From positions 2,542,001 through 2,606,000 of the forward strand of contig JAJTUQ010000002.1 of NCBI GenBank assembly GCA_021399445.1: DNA of 64,000 bases, in the 5' to 3' direction. Position 1 is the first letter of the stretch, and every line of letters starts with the position of its first letter. This DNA comes from Xylogone sp. PMI_703 (Eukaryota; Ascomycota; Leotiomycetes). A program made the translations under genes and the position numbers. Positions 24,633 through 36,148 of this stretch are shown here, in pieces. A model generated the notes under the pieces. That model searched no databases. It was given only the letters and a program-made list of their open reading frames with translations, and was not told the origin of the DNA.

Positions 24633-25717
24633 TCACTTCTTCGACCTTTCGAGGAAACCTTTCAGCACCTTATTGAATTCCTCAGGTCTATCCAGGAACA
24701 GCCAGTGTCCAGAGTCGATATCCACTTCTACTAGTTCCCCCTCAACAACTTTTGGCATCACATCCTTTGACACAAACGGTAGACACACTGCATCTTTGAG
24801 TCCTGCAACCATCAATGTGTCTTTCTTTAGTGTTTTCTCTAGTTTACCCTGCTTAGCTAGCTCTGCTTCTTCCTCCGACCCGATATCAGCAATCGAGCGT
24901 TTGTACCAGTTGAGCGGCGCAGAGTAGTCATCACCAAGGGAAGCGTGATGATGCTCTATAGCTTCTGGTGTCATATAAGGCGCCATCTCGGATTTCTTAT
25001 CCTCCTCCAGATATTTCTTCAAAGCGCCAACAGGAGCCCATTCCGTTGCCCATATCGTGATATCATCTGGATGAAGTAGGGTCAGGAAGCTCTCCCTCTG
25101 TAAAAAAAGCAAAGGTTAACTAATGATAAGCGTGATGTCAAGATATAATAGGAGAAATTTTTCCATACGTGATCTCCAATGAATTTGCCGGCGCTTTCTT
25201 CGTTAAAAAAGAGCATATATCCAAAGCAAGGATACCCAATAGTCTGTTCTGTAAAGGCATTGGCAGCATTGAGCGCCTCCAAGTTGAGACCCCTACATGG
25301 AGGAGTGAAAGGTGCGCTCACAAACACGAATTTACTAAATCTGTCCTGGTGGTATATGGCTAGCTGTGAGAGTACATATGTACCCCAGTCATGCGCTATG
25401 CCAACAATAGGTCCACTGATATTTTCGTGATCTAGGACGGCAATTATATCGGCTACCAATTTCTTGCCTGTGTACTCGGCCTTGTCTGTTGGTTTGGATG
25501 ATTGTCCATATCCGAGAAGGTCTGGAACCAGGAGGCCATATCCTAATTGCTTGAAAAAGGGAATCTGGTACCTCCAATCCGCTGAAGTGGAAGGAAAACC
25601 ATGAAGGAAGAGTAAAGTTGGCTTAGCTACATCTGTGGGTGGATGATGAATATACGCATAGGTATTGCCTGATGGTACAGTGACCTGCTTGTTTGGTTTG
25701 GGTATTTCGACGGACAT
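24633..25717 (-). CDS. Alpha/beta hydrolase, epoxide hydrolase-like
   Basis: Two exons, 25717-25169 and 25097-24633, with a 71-nt intron; 337 aa. The start at ATG 25717 (MSVEIPKPNKQV) was chosen; the frame extends upstream to 25873 only through a GTG. The alpha/beta hydrolase fold is clear. The oxyanion motif HGFPSTSADWRYQI is followed by the nucleophile elbow GIAHDWGTYVLSQLA, with Asp near residue 109, as in soluble epoxide hydrolases and haloalkane dehalogenases. The cap domain follows, and the catalytic His is in DSGHWLFLDRPEEFNKVL near the C-terminus. An HGFP plus Asp nucleophile favours epoxide hydrolase over serine hydrolase. No signal peptide is seen, so it is probably cytosolic. The physiological substrate is unknown. 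Confidence 0.88.
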
Positions 25718-26778
25718 GGTTTTATGATGATCAATGGACTGCCAGGGTACGGGGTAATTCTTTAGAGGAGTTAACTGAAAGAAAGTAGAGTTGTCTAGGA
25801 ATATGAGATATATATATTGTTTGACATAAGGCTGATTGTATATAAGGGCCTCTCCGTGGCTCGAACCATTCACGGACAGCTACCCCTCACCTCGATGCGC
25901 GGGGTTCGCTGATGACTTCAGGCTCTCAGGAAGGGGCTTGGCCATTGGCTGATCCAAATTGCTAGCAGGTTTGTAACGTTTTAATCCCGTACACTTCGTA
26001 AATAGCTGTTCGAATTCGATATTTCTACCTGAGCAGCCATACAGGAATCATCTTGCATAGGATTGGTCAACTTGGCACTAATAAAATGTACTGTACAGTG
26101 CAAAGTTCTCTAAGCTATAGGCCCTACAGGGCTCGCTTACAGGGCTTCAGGCCTGTAAGTGAGCTAAAGTATGCTAACAGCAATAGGTCGTTAGCACTGT
26201 ACAGTACACCCTATACTGTAAAATTTTTACACTCTTATTATTATTCGTATCAATCCATTGATATGCTTAAAAACCTACTCACATATCTTAGTTCTATACA
26301 GTTATACTGGAAAGTCAAACGCGTCATAGTGCCGATGTCGGTCTCAGCAGGTTGATTTAACGACGCGCCCAAGTGAATTTAAGTCATACAGGAAACCAAT
26401 GACAGGGAAGCAGTAAGCGGTTGACAGCACCTTACAGTCAGTCATCCCACCTGATTCATTGTCTGAATCATAACCCACGTTCACCATGCGATTATCAATC
26501 AATCAATCAACCAACTAGTACTGTAGCTAGGATTCATATGTCAGGTGTAGCCGACCGACACGCGAAGAAAGAGAACGAAGTAAAGGCAAAATATTATTGC
26601 TGTGCTCTATTCTTTCAAAACGCAGATATACACAGCCTCGAGATAGAGACGGCCCAATGTCTAAGAACCCACTCTCTATCGATGCATTTCCAAGCCCTTA
26701 AGACAAACCTAAACTCCACGCTGCCGATGTCCAGCGCACCCTAAAAACCCTTGTTACAAGTATTTGCAGCATACACGT
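25718..26778. other. Intergenic containing a foldback element
   Basis: Between the hydrolase start and the NHX1 stop, about 1.06 kb. The middle is AT-rich and contains the inverted-repeat element described separately at 26087-26208. Short plus-strand frames at 26053-26355 and 26421-26744 look random. Confidence 0.55.
26087..26208. repeat. Foldback/MITE-like element with 15-bp terminal inverted repeats
   Basis: The arms TGTACTGTACAGTGC (26087-26101) and GCACTGTACAGTACA (26194-26208) are perfect reverse complements. Inside lies a second inverted repeat, CTCGCTTACAGG (26132-26143) against CCTGTAAGTGAG (26152-26163), with one mismatch. The whole 122 bp could fold into a long hairpin. There is no coding capacity. 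It resembles a small nonautonomous foldback element; no clear target-site duplication is visible. Confidence 0.6.
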
Positions 26779-28961
26779 TTAGACACCACCGGGCCCACCG
26801 TGAGGTCCCTTACCTCCATCAAGTAACAATTTTGGCTTAATGAACCCCTCATCTAGTCGCCTAAACCAAGCGGCATGGTCTTCCGCAGTCCCATTTAGAA
26901 ATTGGCTAATAGCGCCAGAAGCTGTGATAGTTGGTGTTTCGTTGCGATTGGATGTCCCAGAGGTAGGATACGGCATGCCGATATCTTCCTCAGCGGGCGG
27001 TTGCTGTCTCTTTTTGGAAGCTCTTCTTGCAGCTGGAGGTAGGTCAGAAGCGTCGCTGTCGTACTCATCGTCAGTGATATCGACATTTGGACTGAGTAGA
27101 TTCTGCTCGCTCTCATTTCTCCGATCTACAGTAGAGCCCTTTCTGCTGAGACTAGATGGCCGGTTATGTGGGCTTGCATTACCGCTTGCATAAGTGCCTC
27201 TTCTACTTCCGTTGTCGTTATATCTGACATCATCCAGCGGTACCGATCCGTTTCCTTTTCTTGGTATGTTGCCGATGGCTCTACCAGAATGTTTATAGTA
27301 AGAGCCTCCCGAAACTGCCTCAATATCAAATTCATCATCACTATCAACCTCTTCCACAACACCTGTCCGGATTCCGAGGATTTCGAGCATACGGGCAGTG
27401 GTGCCTCCGAATATGATGACCGTTAACACTACTACAACCAGAACCGTAGCTTTAAAGGCATTGGCGTTAGTTCCTGTTAACCCTGCGGCCAAAGCGACAC
27501 CCACTGCCCCACGCAGGCCTGCCCAAAATAGCATTGCTTGATAGCTGTACGGAAGCTCTTCAGCCACATCCTTGCCTCTTCTCCTGGCCCTGTATCGAAT
27601 AAACCAGTTTATGGCTCTTGAGAGAGGGAAAACAGCTGCCCAGCGGGAAGCACATATTCCAAAGACAGTTACTATAATGAATAGAGGCTGGAATTTCAAG
27701 TCGTTGTCTGTGAAAAGAGAAAGACCAAGGTAAATGAAAATGAAGTTCTCGGATAACTGAGCAAGCACGGAGAATATGTATTTGGTGGTAAGCTGGGTTC
27801 TTCGAGACATGTTGTAGTAAGCGTAATGTTTCATAGTTATTCCACAGAATAACAGTGTCACAATACCTAGTACTGGTGAGTTGCCAAAATGATAGGTCAT
27901 AAGGGTGAGAAACTTACCAGACATATGAAGGCCATTTGAAAAGAAGTAGCTCGCATAGGCGATCAATACAATCAGGCAACTTTCAATCTTAGGAAACCTC
28001 CGGACATATGTATACTTCAGCCACAGAGCCGTTCCGATGCCAATTATCACACCAATGAATAGACTTCCGAAAAAAACTGCAAGGAATATTCCGATACCCT
28101 CTAGTAGACTTAGGAAACCAAGGGTTCCGGCACTACCTCCCTCTTTATAGCGCTGTGCAGTCTCAAACAAGACAATAGCGATCGCATCGTTCAAGATTGA
28201 CTCTCCAAAGATAATGGTATAGAGCTTTGGGTCAACCTTGTATGTATTAAAAATTGCAAGGATCGTAACTGGATCAGTAGCTGAAAGCGTTGCGCCAACT
28301 GAAATTGCATCGACGAAGGACATGTTCAAATGTTCAAGAGGGATACGAGTATATAGCCATAAGATCAACCCAAGCACTACAGCGGATATAAAGGTCCCCG
28401 CGAATGCGAATGTCAAAATGGTCCCTATATTTCGAAAGAAGTTCGCCTGATGGAGTTCATAGCCGGAGGCCAAGATAATAGGAGGAAGTAAAAGATTGAA
28501 AAAGATTTTGTAGTCGAAGCTGACCAAGTCTTGTATTGAATGGCCCGTACTGACACGGAGGATGAGACCCACAGTCATACCTAGGGAATCTGTGAGCGCA
28601 CTTCTCTCAAAATTGAAGCAGGCAGCCTACCAGCAAATATTGAAATGACAGTTTCATGGACAGCCTGGACTTTCTTTTGTTGTAATATATAACTTGTGAA
28701 CAGGGCAGTGATGAGTAAAACAATCATGATAAAGAGAGCCCAGGACATAACAATCTCATTCTTCTGGGTATCCGGCTCTGAGAATCCAATTAGCATACAC
28801 GTACTTTTGCGCTTGGAGTTCTACGAGCGCTAACCTCCTTCCTCATCATCCTCCTGTCGCCCTAGATAGATTCACCTGTCAATAGTGTTCCATTTCGCTA
28901 ATTCCTTGAATAGTGACATACTCATAAGCTCGAGGACGGAGCCGACAATAACCGCAGACAT
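26779..28961 (-). CDS. NHX1: Endosomal/vacuolar Na+(K+)/H+ exchanger, Nhx1-like
   Basis: Four exons: 28961-28922, 28861-28835, 28777-28631 and 28580-26779, giving 671 aa. The 27-nt second exon is a microexon. It encodes a cation/proton antiporter of the CPA1 family, which in yeast acidity-regulates late endosomes and the vacuole. Diagnostic segments are FNLLLPPIILASGYELH (the amiloride-site helix), SVGATLSATDPVTILAIFN, FGESILNDAIAIVLFE (the ion-binding Asp) and LFWAGLRGAVGVALAAG. About 11-12 membrane spans end near residue 440. The C-terminal 200 residues are polar, with Ser/Arg-rich and acidic patches. A one-exon start at ATG 28796 is possible, but it reads through intron 2. The spliced N-terminus (ending RRQEDDEEGEPDTQKNE before the first span) resembles other fungal Nhx1 proteins and keeps frame. 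Confidence 0.93.
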
Positions 28962-30303
28962 CTCGCCTGTCGCCGCTGCCCACACCTGTCCAGATGGAAT
29001 TGTTTAAGAAATTGCTATGCTGATGGAGTCGCTCAACGACTAGCAGCGAGTATGAGAGAAACACATGTGACGTTAGAGCGTTGTTGCGTCGAAAGTCGCA
29101 AGGTTGGGAGGAAGATGGAAGACTCGCTAATTAACAGCTTGCATGTCCAGGGATGGGCAGCAGTAGTGTGCTGCTTATCAGGCAGAACTAAAACGGGTAG
29201 GCTGCAGTTAGTGACTATAAGTCAGTTGGTTTCATAAGCAAAAGCAGAAGGATACGCGGCAAGTACAGCAAAAGCTCTTTGATAGATGCTTTGCTGCCAT
29301 GATCTACATTCCCCTCGTCCAGGAACCAGGCGCGCAATGAAAGTCGGCGGGGTGAGGCACAAAGTCGTCATGGTAATCCACCTGCACCACGATGTTCTCG
29401 CCCGAGCGCCTCCTATCTGGCCCTTGCGATCTCGCTACAGAGCCATGCCCTTTCGAAACATCTCCGCGTCCAAAACGAATTTTTGGAAATAACTCCACAA
29501 CTACGCATCGTACAGCTTCAGGAACCGCGTCAATCGACTCGGTAACCCTTTCTTGCCTAAATGGAGATCCCTTGGACGAGAAAGGCGTTGCTCCTCCTGA
29601 AGTTAATGCGCAAATATGGTAATCACCTTCTCAAGGAGGCATAATAACTACTTCGTTATGTTGTCGTAAAAGCCTTTAAAGGTAACAAGAAGGGAAAAAG
29701 GAAAAGTATTTTGACTTACACTTTTAAGAAGTGATTTTATTTATTTATCGACTATCAAAAATGTAAAAATACTTCTTATAAACAATGAGACAGCTATCTG
29801 GCTGCCGTTTTGGTGTGATTTTGGCCGCCGCTTTTAGAGCCACTTGCTAGAATCTTGTGCTGCTTTAGAGACTTGCTTCCCACTTCGCCCTAGGCACCAA
29901 GGCACCAAGACTGTGTGTTTTAGCGGCTCACTACATCCCCCTCATTGCCCTCTTATGACCTGTATCCAGGACCCCAGTTTCAGGAACCTAAAATCACTCC
30001 CATTCTTTCGACTGATTCTTCGGTTTCTAATTTTTCGTGTTTTATTCTGTTGCACAGTTGATCCCGCAACTCATCTATTCATGCGCCGTAGATTCTGATT
30101 TCACAGAATCTACTTGCTACCACAATATATTTGGTATATAGAAGCGTGCTGATGATAACTGCCTGATTCAATGATAGATTGGGATATTGTTATTCTGCCC
30201 CACGAAAGGTCTGTTTGTAACACGCTTCAGGGTGTTCAGAAGCGTTGATTATCGCATACGATGCTTTAATTCCCAAGAGAACGCAGACACAGGCTATCCA
30301 TTT
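28962..30303. other. Intergenic, no recognised gene
   Basis: About 1.3 kb between NHX1 and the GT25 gene. Short overlapping frames near 29286-29622 on both strands have no recognisable domain. An AT-rich imperfect inverted repeat lies at 29726-29777. Nothing else can be supported. Confidence 0.5.
29726..29777. repeat. Imperfect inverted repeat, AT-rich
   Basis: AAGAAGTGATTTTA (29726-29739) and the reverse complement of 29764-29777 (AAGAAGTATTTTTA) match at 12 of 14 positions around a 24-nt loop. It may be a terminator-like hairpin or a relic of a small element. Function is not established. Confidence 0.35.
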
Positions 30304-31571
30304 TCACTTCGGCATACATGTTTTCCCCCATAAGCTCTGACACCTAGCACTTTGTTTTATGTTCTCTGTCGTTCCACGTACGCGTCTTGCTTCGTCAAAA
30401 AATTTTGTTCCAAAGCCACCCTCTTCTCGATCCGCCATATCTTCATTATCAATCTTTTCTCCTCCTTGGCTATTCACTTGTCCGATTTCACTTGATTCGC
30501 CAAACTCGGGATCAGGCTTGAAATGCCTCATGACTTCAGGATTTACCACAATGCATTTATAAGCATTAGATCGACAACCGTTCATTAATTTGATGTCGAA
30601 CGCTTGATCTTGACCACTTGAAACAAAGTCAAGTACTTTCTTTGCCCCAGGTTTATTGACCGCATAAGCAAATGTACAGACAGCACCGTTCGAATTATAT
30701 ACCGCTCGTTGACCCTCAGATATTCTCGATAAAATATCCCTAGCCCAGCCCTTGTATGAACTAAACGGAACCACCGTCCGGTCTTCGAACGCCGTAACAT
30801 TTTCTGAAGAAAGGGGAATGTCGCCGCAATGGCCGATCCATAGGACATCCCATCGGTGAGAGTATGGGTGGATATCATCATCAGGAGCATCCGTATGATT
30901 TCGGACTGCATAGGAAATGAGGGTCATTTGTTCCTGGGGTATAGGTATTAGCGTGAGTCCGTAACTTCATATCTCGTTCATACTTTGATGTTCACATCCC
31001 AATCTACATCGTCCTCGAGCACTAGAGCCGAATTTAATTTACTTTGTATGATGTATTTCAATACATCGATATGTGCAAGCCAAGCCAATGCGGCGCCATG
31101 ATTCGGCTTGGTATCGCTTCCGAGACCTTCAAAGGCATTCGATAACTCCTTGGACCATCCCGGCTGTGGTGGAATGGAGATCATGATATTCGACAAGTGC
31201 GCGGCGGATAGCAAACCCTGTTGACGCCAAGATGTGCCTTTCGACAGGGCCAGGATGCGCTCAAACTATTTAACGGGATTAGATCAAGAAAGATAGTAGT
31301 GACTCTCTCCGCTTACACCTAGAGTCGAGTTTCGAGGAGAGTACGCCTCGAAGAAGACCCGCTGGCGCTCTTCCTGGGTCTGTTTAATGAACTGGTACAT
31401 TTCTCTCACTTCTCCAGCAATGCTATCAGATAATGAAAGCCCTTGACTGGAGGCGGAGCCATGGCTTGCCTGGTGGAAGAAAATATACACTAGGAGGGTA
31501 AATATGATGAAGAGGGCGCCGGTCAACGGCACCCTCGAACTTGGCAAGTGAATATTGTGATAAAAAGCCAT
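30304..31571 (-). CDS. Type II membrane glycosyltransferase, GT25-like
   Basis: Three exons, 31571-31317, 31265-30984 and 30933-30304, with introns of 51 and 50 nt; 388 aa. Near the N-terminus a single hydrophobic span (VPLTGALFIIFTLLVYIFF, residues 14-32) acts as a signal anchor, suggesting a Golgi enzyme with a lumenal catalytic domain. The segment FERILALSKGTSWRQQG, then AALAWLAHIDVLKYIIQ and LNSALVLEDDVDWDVNIK, matches the fungal GT25 (LPS-glycosyltransferase-like) domain; EDDVDWD carries the acidic metal/sugar-nucleotide motif. YNSNGAVCTFAYAVNKPGA and GQDQAFDIKLMNGC follow, also typical. An in-frame ATG at 31676 would add 35 residues; 31571 was preferred because it places the anchor close to the N-terminus. 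Donor and acceptor substrates are unknown. Confidence 0.85.
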
Positions 31572-33964
31572 CGGCCAGGTCCTATTTAAGGAAACGAAAC
31601 TGTCTGAATTTCTCCAGGCAGGACGTCGATTTAAGACACACCAAGAAGCAGCCAAATCCACTAGAGGCTCGGGCATTTATGGGTTTTGTTTGTGCGGATA
31701 GGTGGTACGTAATCCGGTTGTTCTGATACTATTGTCAAGCCACCAATGAAACGTAACCATGTAGTATCATCGAGCAGTCACCTATAGGCAGCTCAGTAGC
31801 TATAGAGCCTTTAAAGCGCTACCGTATAATCATAGCATATTTACAACACAGTGTACTAGCTGTTTGAAGTCCGCCGCAATTTACAGCACATTTAAAGATG
31901 CTAAGCTTGCCAATAATTTCATAATATTTTACTATATCATAGCTCCAAGCTGATAACTTGAATACTGTATTAGAAGCTTGCGCTTCCTATAACTTAATCT
32001 ATCTTACCCCCCTTTGAAGCTAGAGCTCGTATTAAATCTGCAATACCAGGGATTAGGAAGCATCGCCTCACCACTTATTCAGTTACCATATTTTGAGGTG
32101 CTGGACGATACAGCTGGCAAAAAGGCTTTTTCAGCAAGCTAGCTAATAAGTTGTTTATATGATACGGGATACCTACTCCCGCAACCTTAACATATGGGTT
32201 TGAGGATGCTCTCCATTTGTCAATCTTTGTCTTCTGTGCTTGGATTGTACTTTGCCTAGCCTGGCAGAGCGCTGGTCGAAAAGGGTTTCGGGAACGGGTC
32301 CATCTATCCTTGCTTCATCTATCCAATAATATCGTTCAAGATCCGGCAGCTGACCAATGATATCCCCTACAAAGGCCGCTAAGGCTTGTAGGATTTACGG
32401 AGGGTAAGTATTTGCACAGCACTAGCAGGGGGGAGCATCGCTTGCCTTTATTCGGTAGTAACTTTCCAGTTCAATTCATAATATTCATAAATATTATGCC
32501 AACTTAGCCGAAATTGGTGGCTCTTACTACTGAATACAGATAAGCTTGCTGTTCAGGCATAAAACCCTTCCTAGCGCTATACAAATACTTACCCGCTGTA
32601 CCTCCGTATGTACCGCGCGTAACTACAAAGAGGGCTCATCTACGGATATACCTAATCTCGTATACTGCCGTCTCTTCCAATTGTGGGAGCGAGTAAAGTC
32701 TGTACAATCAAAATGTAACGCGTATGGACGAATCGAAAAGATTGGATATGCACAACACAACGTAAACCACAGAGTATAGACCAAAGAACCAGTCAAAACG
32801 CGAGGGTAAAAAAATATTATTTCTTGAGTTATGAGATTTGTGACGACTCGGTCACGGGGATTCGGGCAAACGTGGCATCGGCAAGGCCAAGTGAACAAAG
32901 CGCAAATGCACTTAAGAGTGTTAGCCCGTGCGTTCTTATCACATATTCAAGGTCTCTCTATAAATATTATAAACTTAAGCACAGAATTGGTTCAATTACT
33001 TATATCATAGCTACAAGATGTAACATTATTTTGTGCTCTTCTTTTATCTAATCTTAACAAAGGATTCTGTGGAAGAGAGAGGTGCTGAAGGCGCTGGAGG
33101 CAATACTTGTATATAGCAATATAATACAACTGACCGATAAAAAGGTAAGGTCTGGTAGAATAGGAGTGAAGGTGGTTGATTGTTGTACAGCTGGATGAAC
33201 CGTACAATATATACTACGTACAGATCACATGCCCTGCAGCGCGCGCGTGCCACGCCCCATACTGTTTTCCCTACCACAAAACAATTCGACAAGATCTGTG
33301 AATCTACTACCAAACCATGAAAACACTTAATATCGACATAGTAAAGTATTTAATTAACCTATAGATGGAGAAATATTACAGTATTTGTTGTTTAAATCAA
33401 GCAAGGTTGGACTCTGCCCCCTTACACCTATTTCCACCGACCACGATACCACCCACAAGCGAGGAGCCAAATAGAGTACCGTATTCTGTACGGATGTGCC
33501 TGAGCATGCAGCCTCCGTGCAATGTGATACGGTCATGGGCCATTAGTTTTGATCTCTCTACCATCAATTTTGCACAAAGCAACAGTCACCTGCCTCCAAG
33601 TACCACTGCGCCTCGCACGCGACATCCTTAAGAGCATTCAACGGCCCAGAATCTCTCTGGCGCATTTTCCGATCTCGAACCTAGCTTCTTTATTCTGCTG
33701 AGAAGGGCAGACAAGCACTCGTGATGAGCTAGAGACCGAGCAAGTTGACGACAATATTCTCTGCCGCAAATTTGCTTTGATATCCACCCGCGACTATAAC
33801 TAGAGAGTAAAGACGGGGAATCTGGGGGAGCTATCTCCATTTCGTAGGGGACGTGAAGGCACAGTGCCCAGCTCCAAGCATTGCCTGGGGCTAACACCGA
33901 ATAAGCTGACGGTTTTGCAACTTTTTTGGATTAACATATTCGCAAACAACCATATATAACTATA
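31572..33964. other. AT-rich, gene-poor region with degraded sequence
   Basis: About 2.4 kb of mostly low-GC DNA rich in TA, with many stops in all frames. One convincing coding fragment (32173-32394, minus) is listed separately. The composition resembles repeat DNA decayed by repeat-induced point mutation, but this is inference; the dinucleotide indices were not computed. The last part must contain the promoter of the sucrose symporter. Confidence 0.5.
32173..32394 (-). pseudogene. Startless coding remnant of unknown family
   Basis: A 73-codon frame lies between a TAA at its 5' end and TAG at 32173-32175 and has no ATG at its start. Its translation has protein-like character (LPDLERYYWIDEARIDGPV, then ETLFDQRSARLGKVQSKHRR), quite unlike the surrounding AT-rich noncoding DNA. 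I do not recognise the family. It may be the remains of a transposon-encoded or accessory protein. Confidence 0.45.
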
Positions 33965-35989
33965 ATGGGGGCCGCAAATGATGAGGTCTCTTCTCAGGAT
34001 GGGAAATCTTCGCCGACACGCATAAGCACTGGAGACGTTCCACGGAACCCATCAGTAGAGAGAGTCGTTCAGCAAGAGAACGAGCAATCTCCTCTCCTTT
34101 CTCCAGTAGGTGAAGGAGAGCGAATTGGAGACCGCGAAGACGATGGCTTGATTGACGACGCGACCGCAGTTTTGAGTGACGACCATGACGAATATCAGGA
34201 AACTAAGAGCATCTGGTACATGATCCTGTTGACTATTAGTATTGGCGGACTGCAGCTTGCATGGGCGGTGGAACTATCAAATGGCTCTCCTTACTTGCTC
34301 TCCCTAGGATTGAGCAAGTCTCTGATGGCTTTGGTCTGGATTGCGGGCCCGCTGTCCGGAGCACTCGTTCAGCCTTATGTTGGCATTCTCAGCGATAACT
34401 GCAGGTCTCCATGGGGTAAGCGCAGGCCATTTATGGCAGTTGGATCGACTGCGACGATATTCTCTCTACTGGCCCTTGCTTGGGTGAAGGAAATTGTAGG
34501 AGGGATATTAGGCATATTTGGTGTGCAAAGCGATTCTCCGTTTTGCAAGACATCTATTATCGTCGTTGCTACCCTACTTGTTTACATACTTGATTTCTCA
34601 ATCAATACTGGTAGGTTATCTATATTTTTATGTCAACCATCTTACTGACAACCTCGTAGTACAAGCTGGTATACGTGCTTTCATCCTCGACTGTGCTCCA
34701 TCACATCAGCAAGGTATGTTGAAGGGCTATTGGAAGGAGAATAGAGCTGATATATCATAACAGAGGCCGCAAATGCGATGGCTAGTAGGGTTGTTGGAGT
34801 TGGTAACATTGTTGGCTACGTCGCTGGATATGTCGATCTTCCCAAATATTTCTGGTTCCTAGGCAAGACACAATTCCAGATTCTCTGCTTCATAGCAAGT
34901 GTTGCGCTAGGGAGCACCGTGGCGCTGAGCAGTGCCACTATCAAAGAGCGAGACCCCAGACATGATCCCCTTCCACGTGATAAGATGAATTTTCTCTCCT
35001 TCTTCAAGACATTGTTCAAATCTCTCCGACGGTTACCACCACAGACTCGCAAGGTCTGTGAAGTGGAGTTCTTTGCTTGGATTGGGTTCTTTCCGATGTT
35101 GTTTTATTCGAGCTCTTATATTGGAGACATATACGTTCAGCCTTACCTCGAGCAGAACCCTCATATGACTCCAGAAGAAATCGACAAGCTCTATGAAAAG
35201 GCAACACGGGTGGGAACTTTTGCTTTGCTTGTCTATGCGATTACTTCCCTCACAACAAATGTCCTATTACCCTTTTTTATCGCACCTTCATACGACACGC
35301 CTGCTTCGAACGGCTCAATCAGATCGCAGAAGAGTTATTCCACCAGAACAACTCGCTTTCTGGAAAAACTTATCATCCCAGGTCTCACTCTTCGGCGAGC
35401 TTGGATGATAAGTCATATAATATTTTCATTTAGCATGTTTTCTACGCTTGTTGTCAGAAGCCTCGGTGCTGCGACCGCTTTGATTGGAATAGTTGGCATA
35501 TCGTGGGCACTCACCCTTTGGGCTCCATTTGCAATCATTAGCGCAGAAGTAAGCAAGCGCGATGTTCTACGTAGGTCCCGATTGGCAGGTAGACGGGCTG
35601 CTCAGGATGATGAGAATATGGATGATCAAGCAGGTATGTCTTCACTTATGCTCCACTGTTATTCCACGTAAAACTAATAAACTACAGGTATCATTCTTGG
35701 AATTCATAATATGGCAGTGGCAGCTCCTCAGATCATCGCTACCTTAGGCAGCAGTATTATCTTCAAGTTCCTTCAGAAGCCGCGGGGTGTGCCTGGAGAT
35801 AGAAGTATGTCCGTTGTCCTCGCAGCAGGCGGCATCACCACTTTAGTGGCGGCATATTTGGTTACCACAATTAAGGATGAGGTTGATATTGCTGAAGAGA
35901 ACATTGAGGATGGCCTTACAGCTGCTCCTAGTGGGCCTATACCACAACACATAAGGCGACCTAGTTTCGGACCTGTTATCGAGTACTAA
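33965..35989 (+). CDS. sut1: Sucrose/alpha-glucoside H+ symporter (Sut1-like, GPH/MFS)
   Basis: Four exons: 33965-34610, 34660-34713, 34764-35633 and 35688-35989, giving 623 aa. All three introns (49, 50, 54 nt) are phase 1. It is a plasma-membrane sugar/proton symporter of the sucrose transporter family; the S. pombe Sut1 relative moves maltose and sucrose. About 80 polar residues precede the first span (WYMILLTISIGGLQLAWAVE). The diagnostic GPLSGALVQPYVGILSDNC and the basic loop RSPWGKRRPFM are the plant/fungal sucrose-transporter signature. FILDCAPSHQQEAANAMASR spans introns 1 and 2. A large cytosolic loop separates the two halves and about 12 spans are expected. Substrate specificity cannot be read from sequence. 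Confidence 0.93.
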
Positions 35990-36148
35990 ATGGTGGGATT
36001 ATATTATTTTAGAACGATCTTTTGATATATGTAACGCATTATGGGAGTTACGGCATTTAGAAACGTGGCGAGATTGGACGGCCGGTTTTGATTAAGGAAA
36101 CTGTAACTATATGTACGCCATAGTGCATCTTCAGGAGCCAGATAACTT

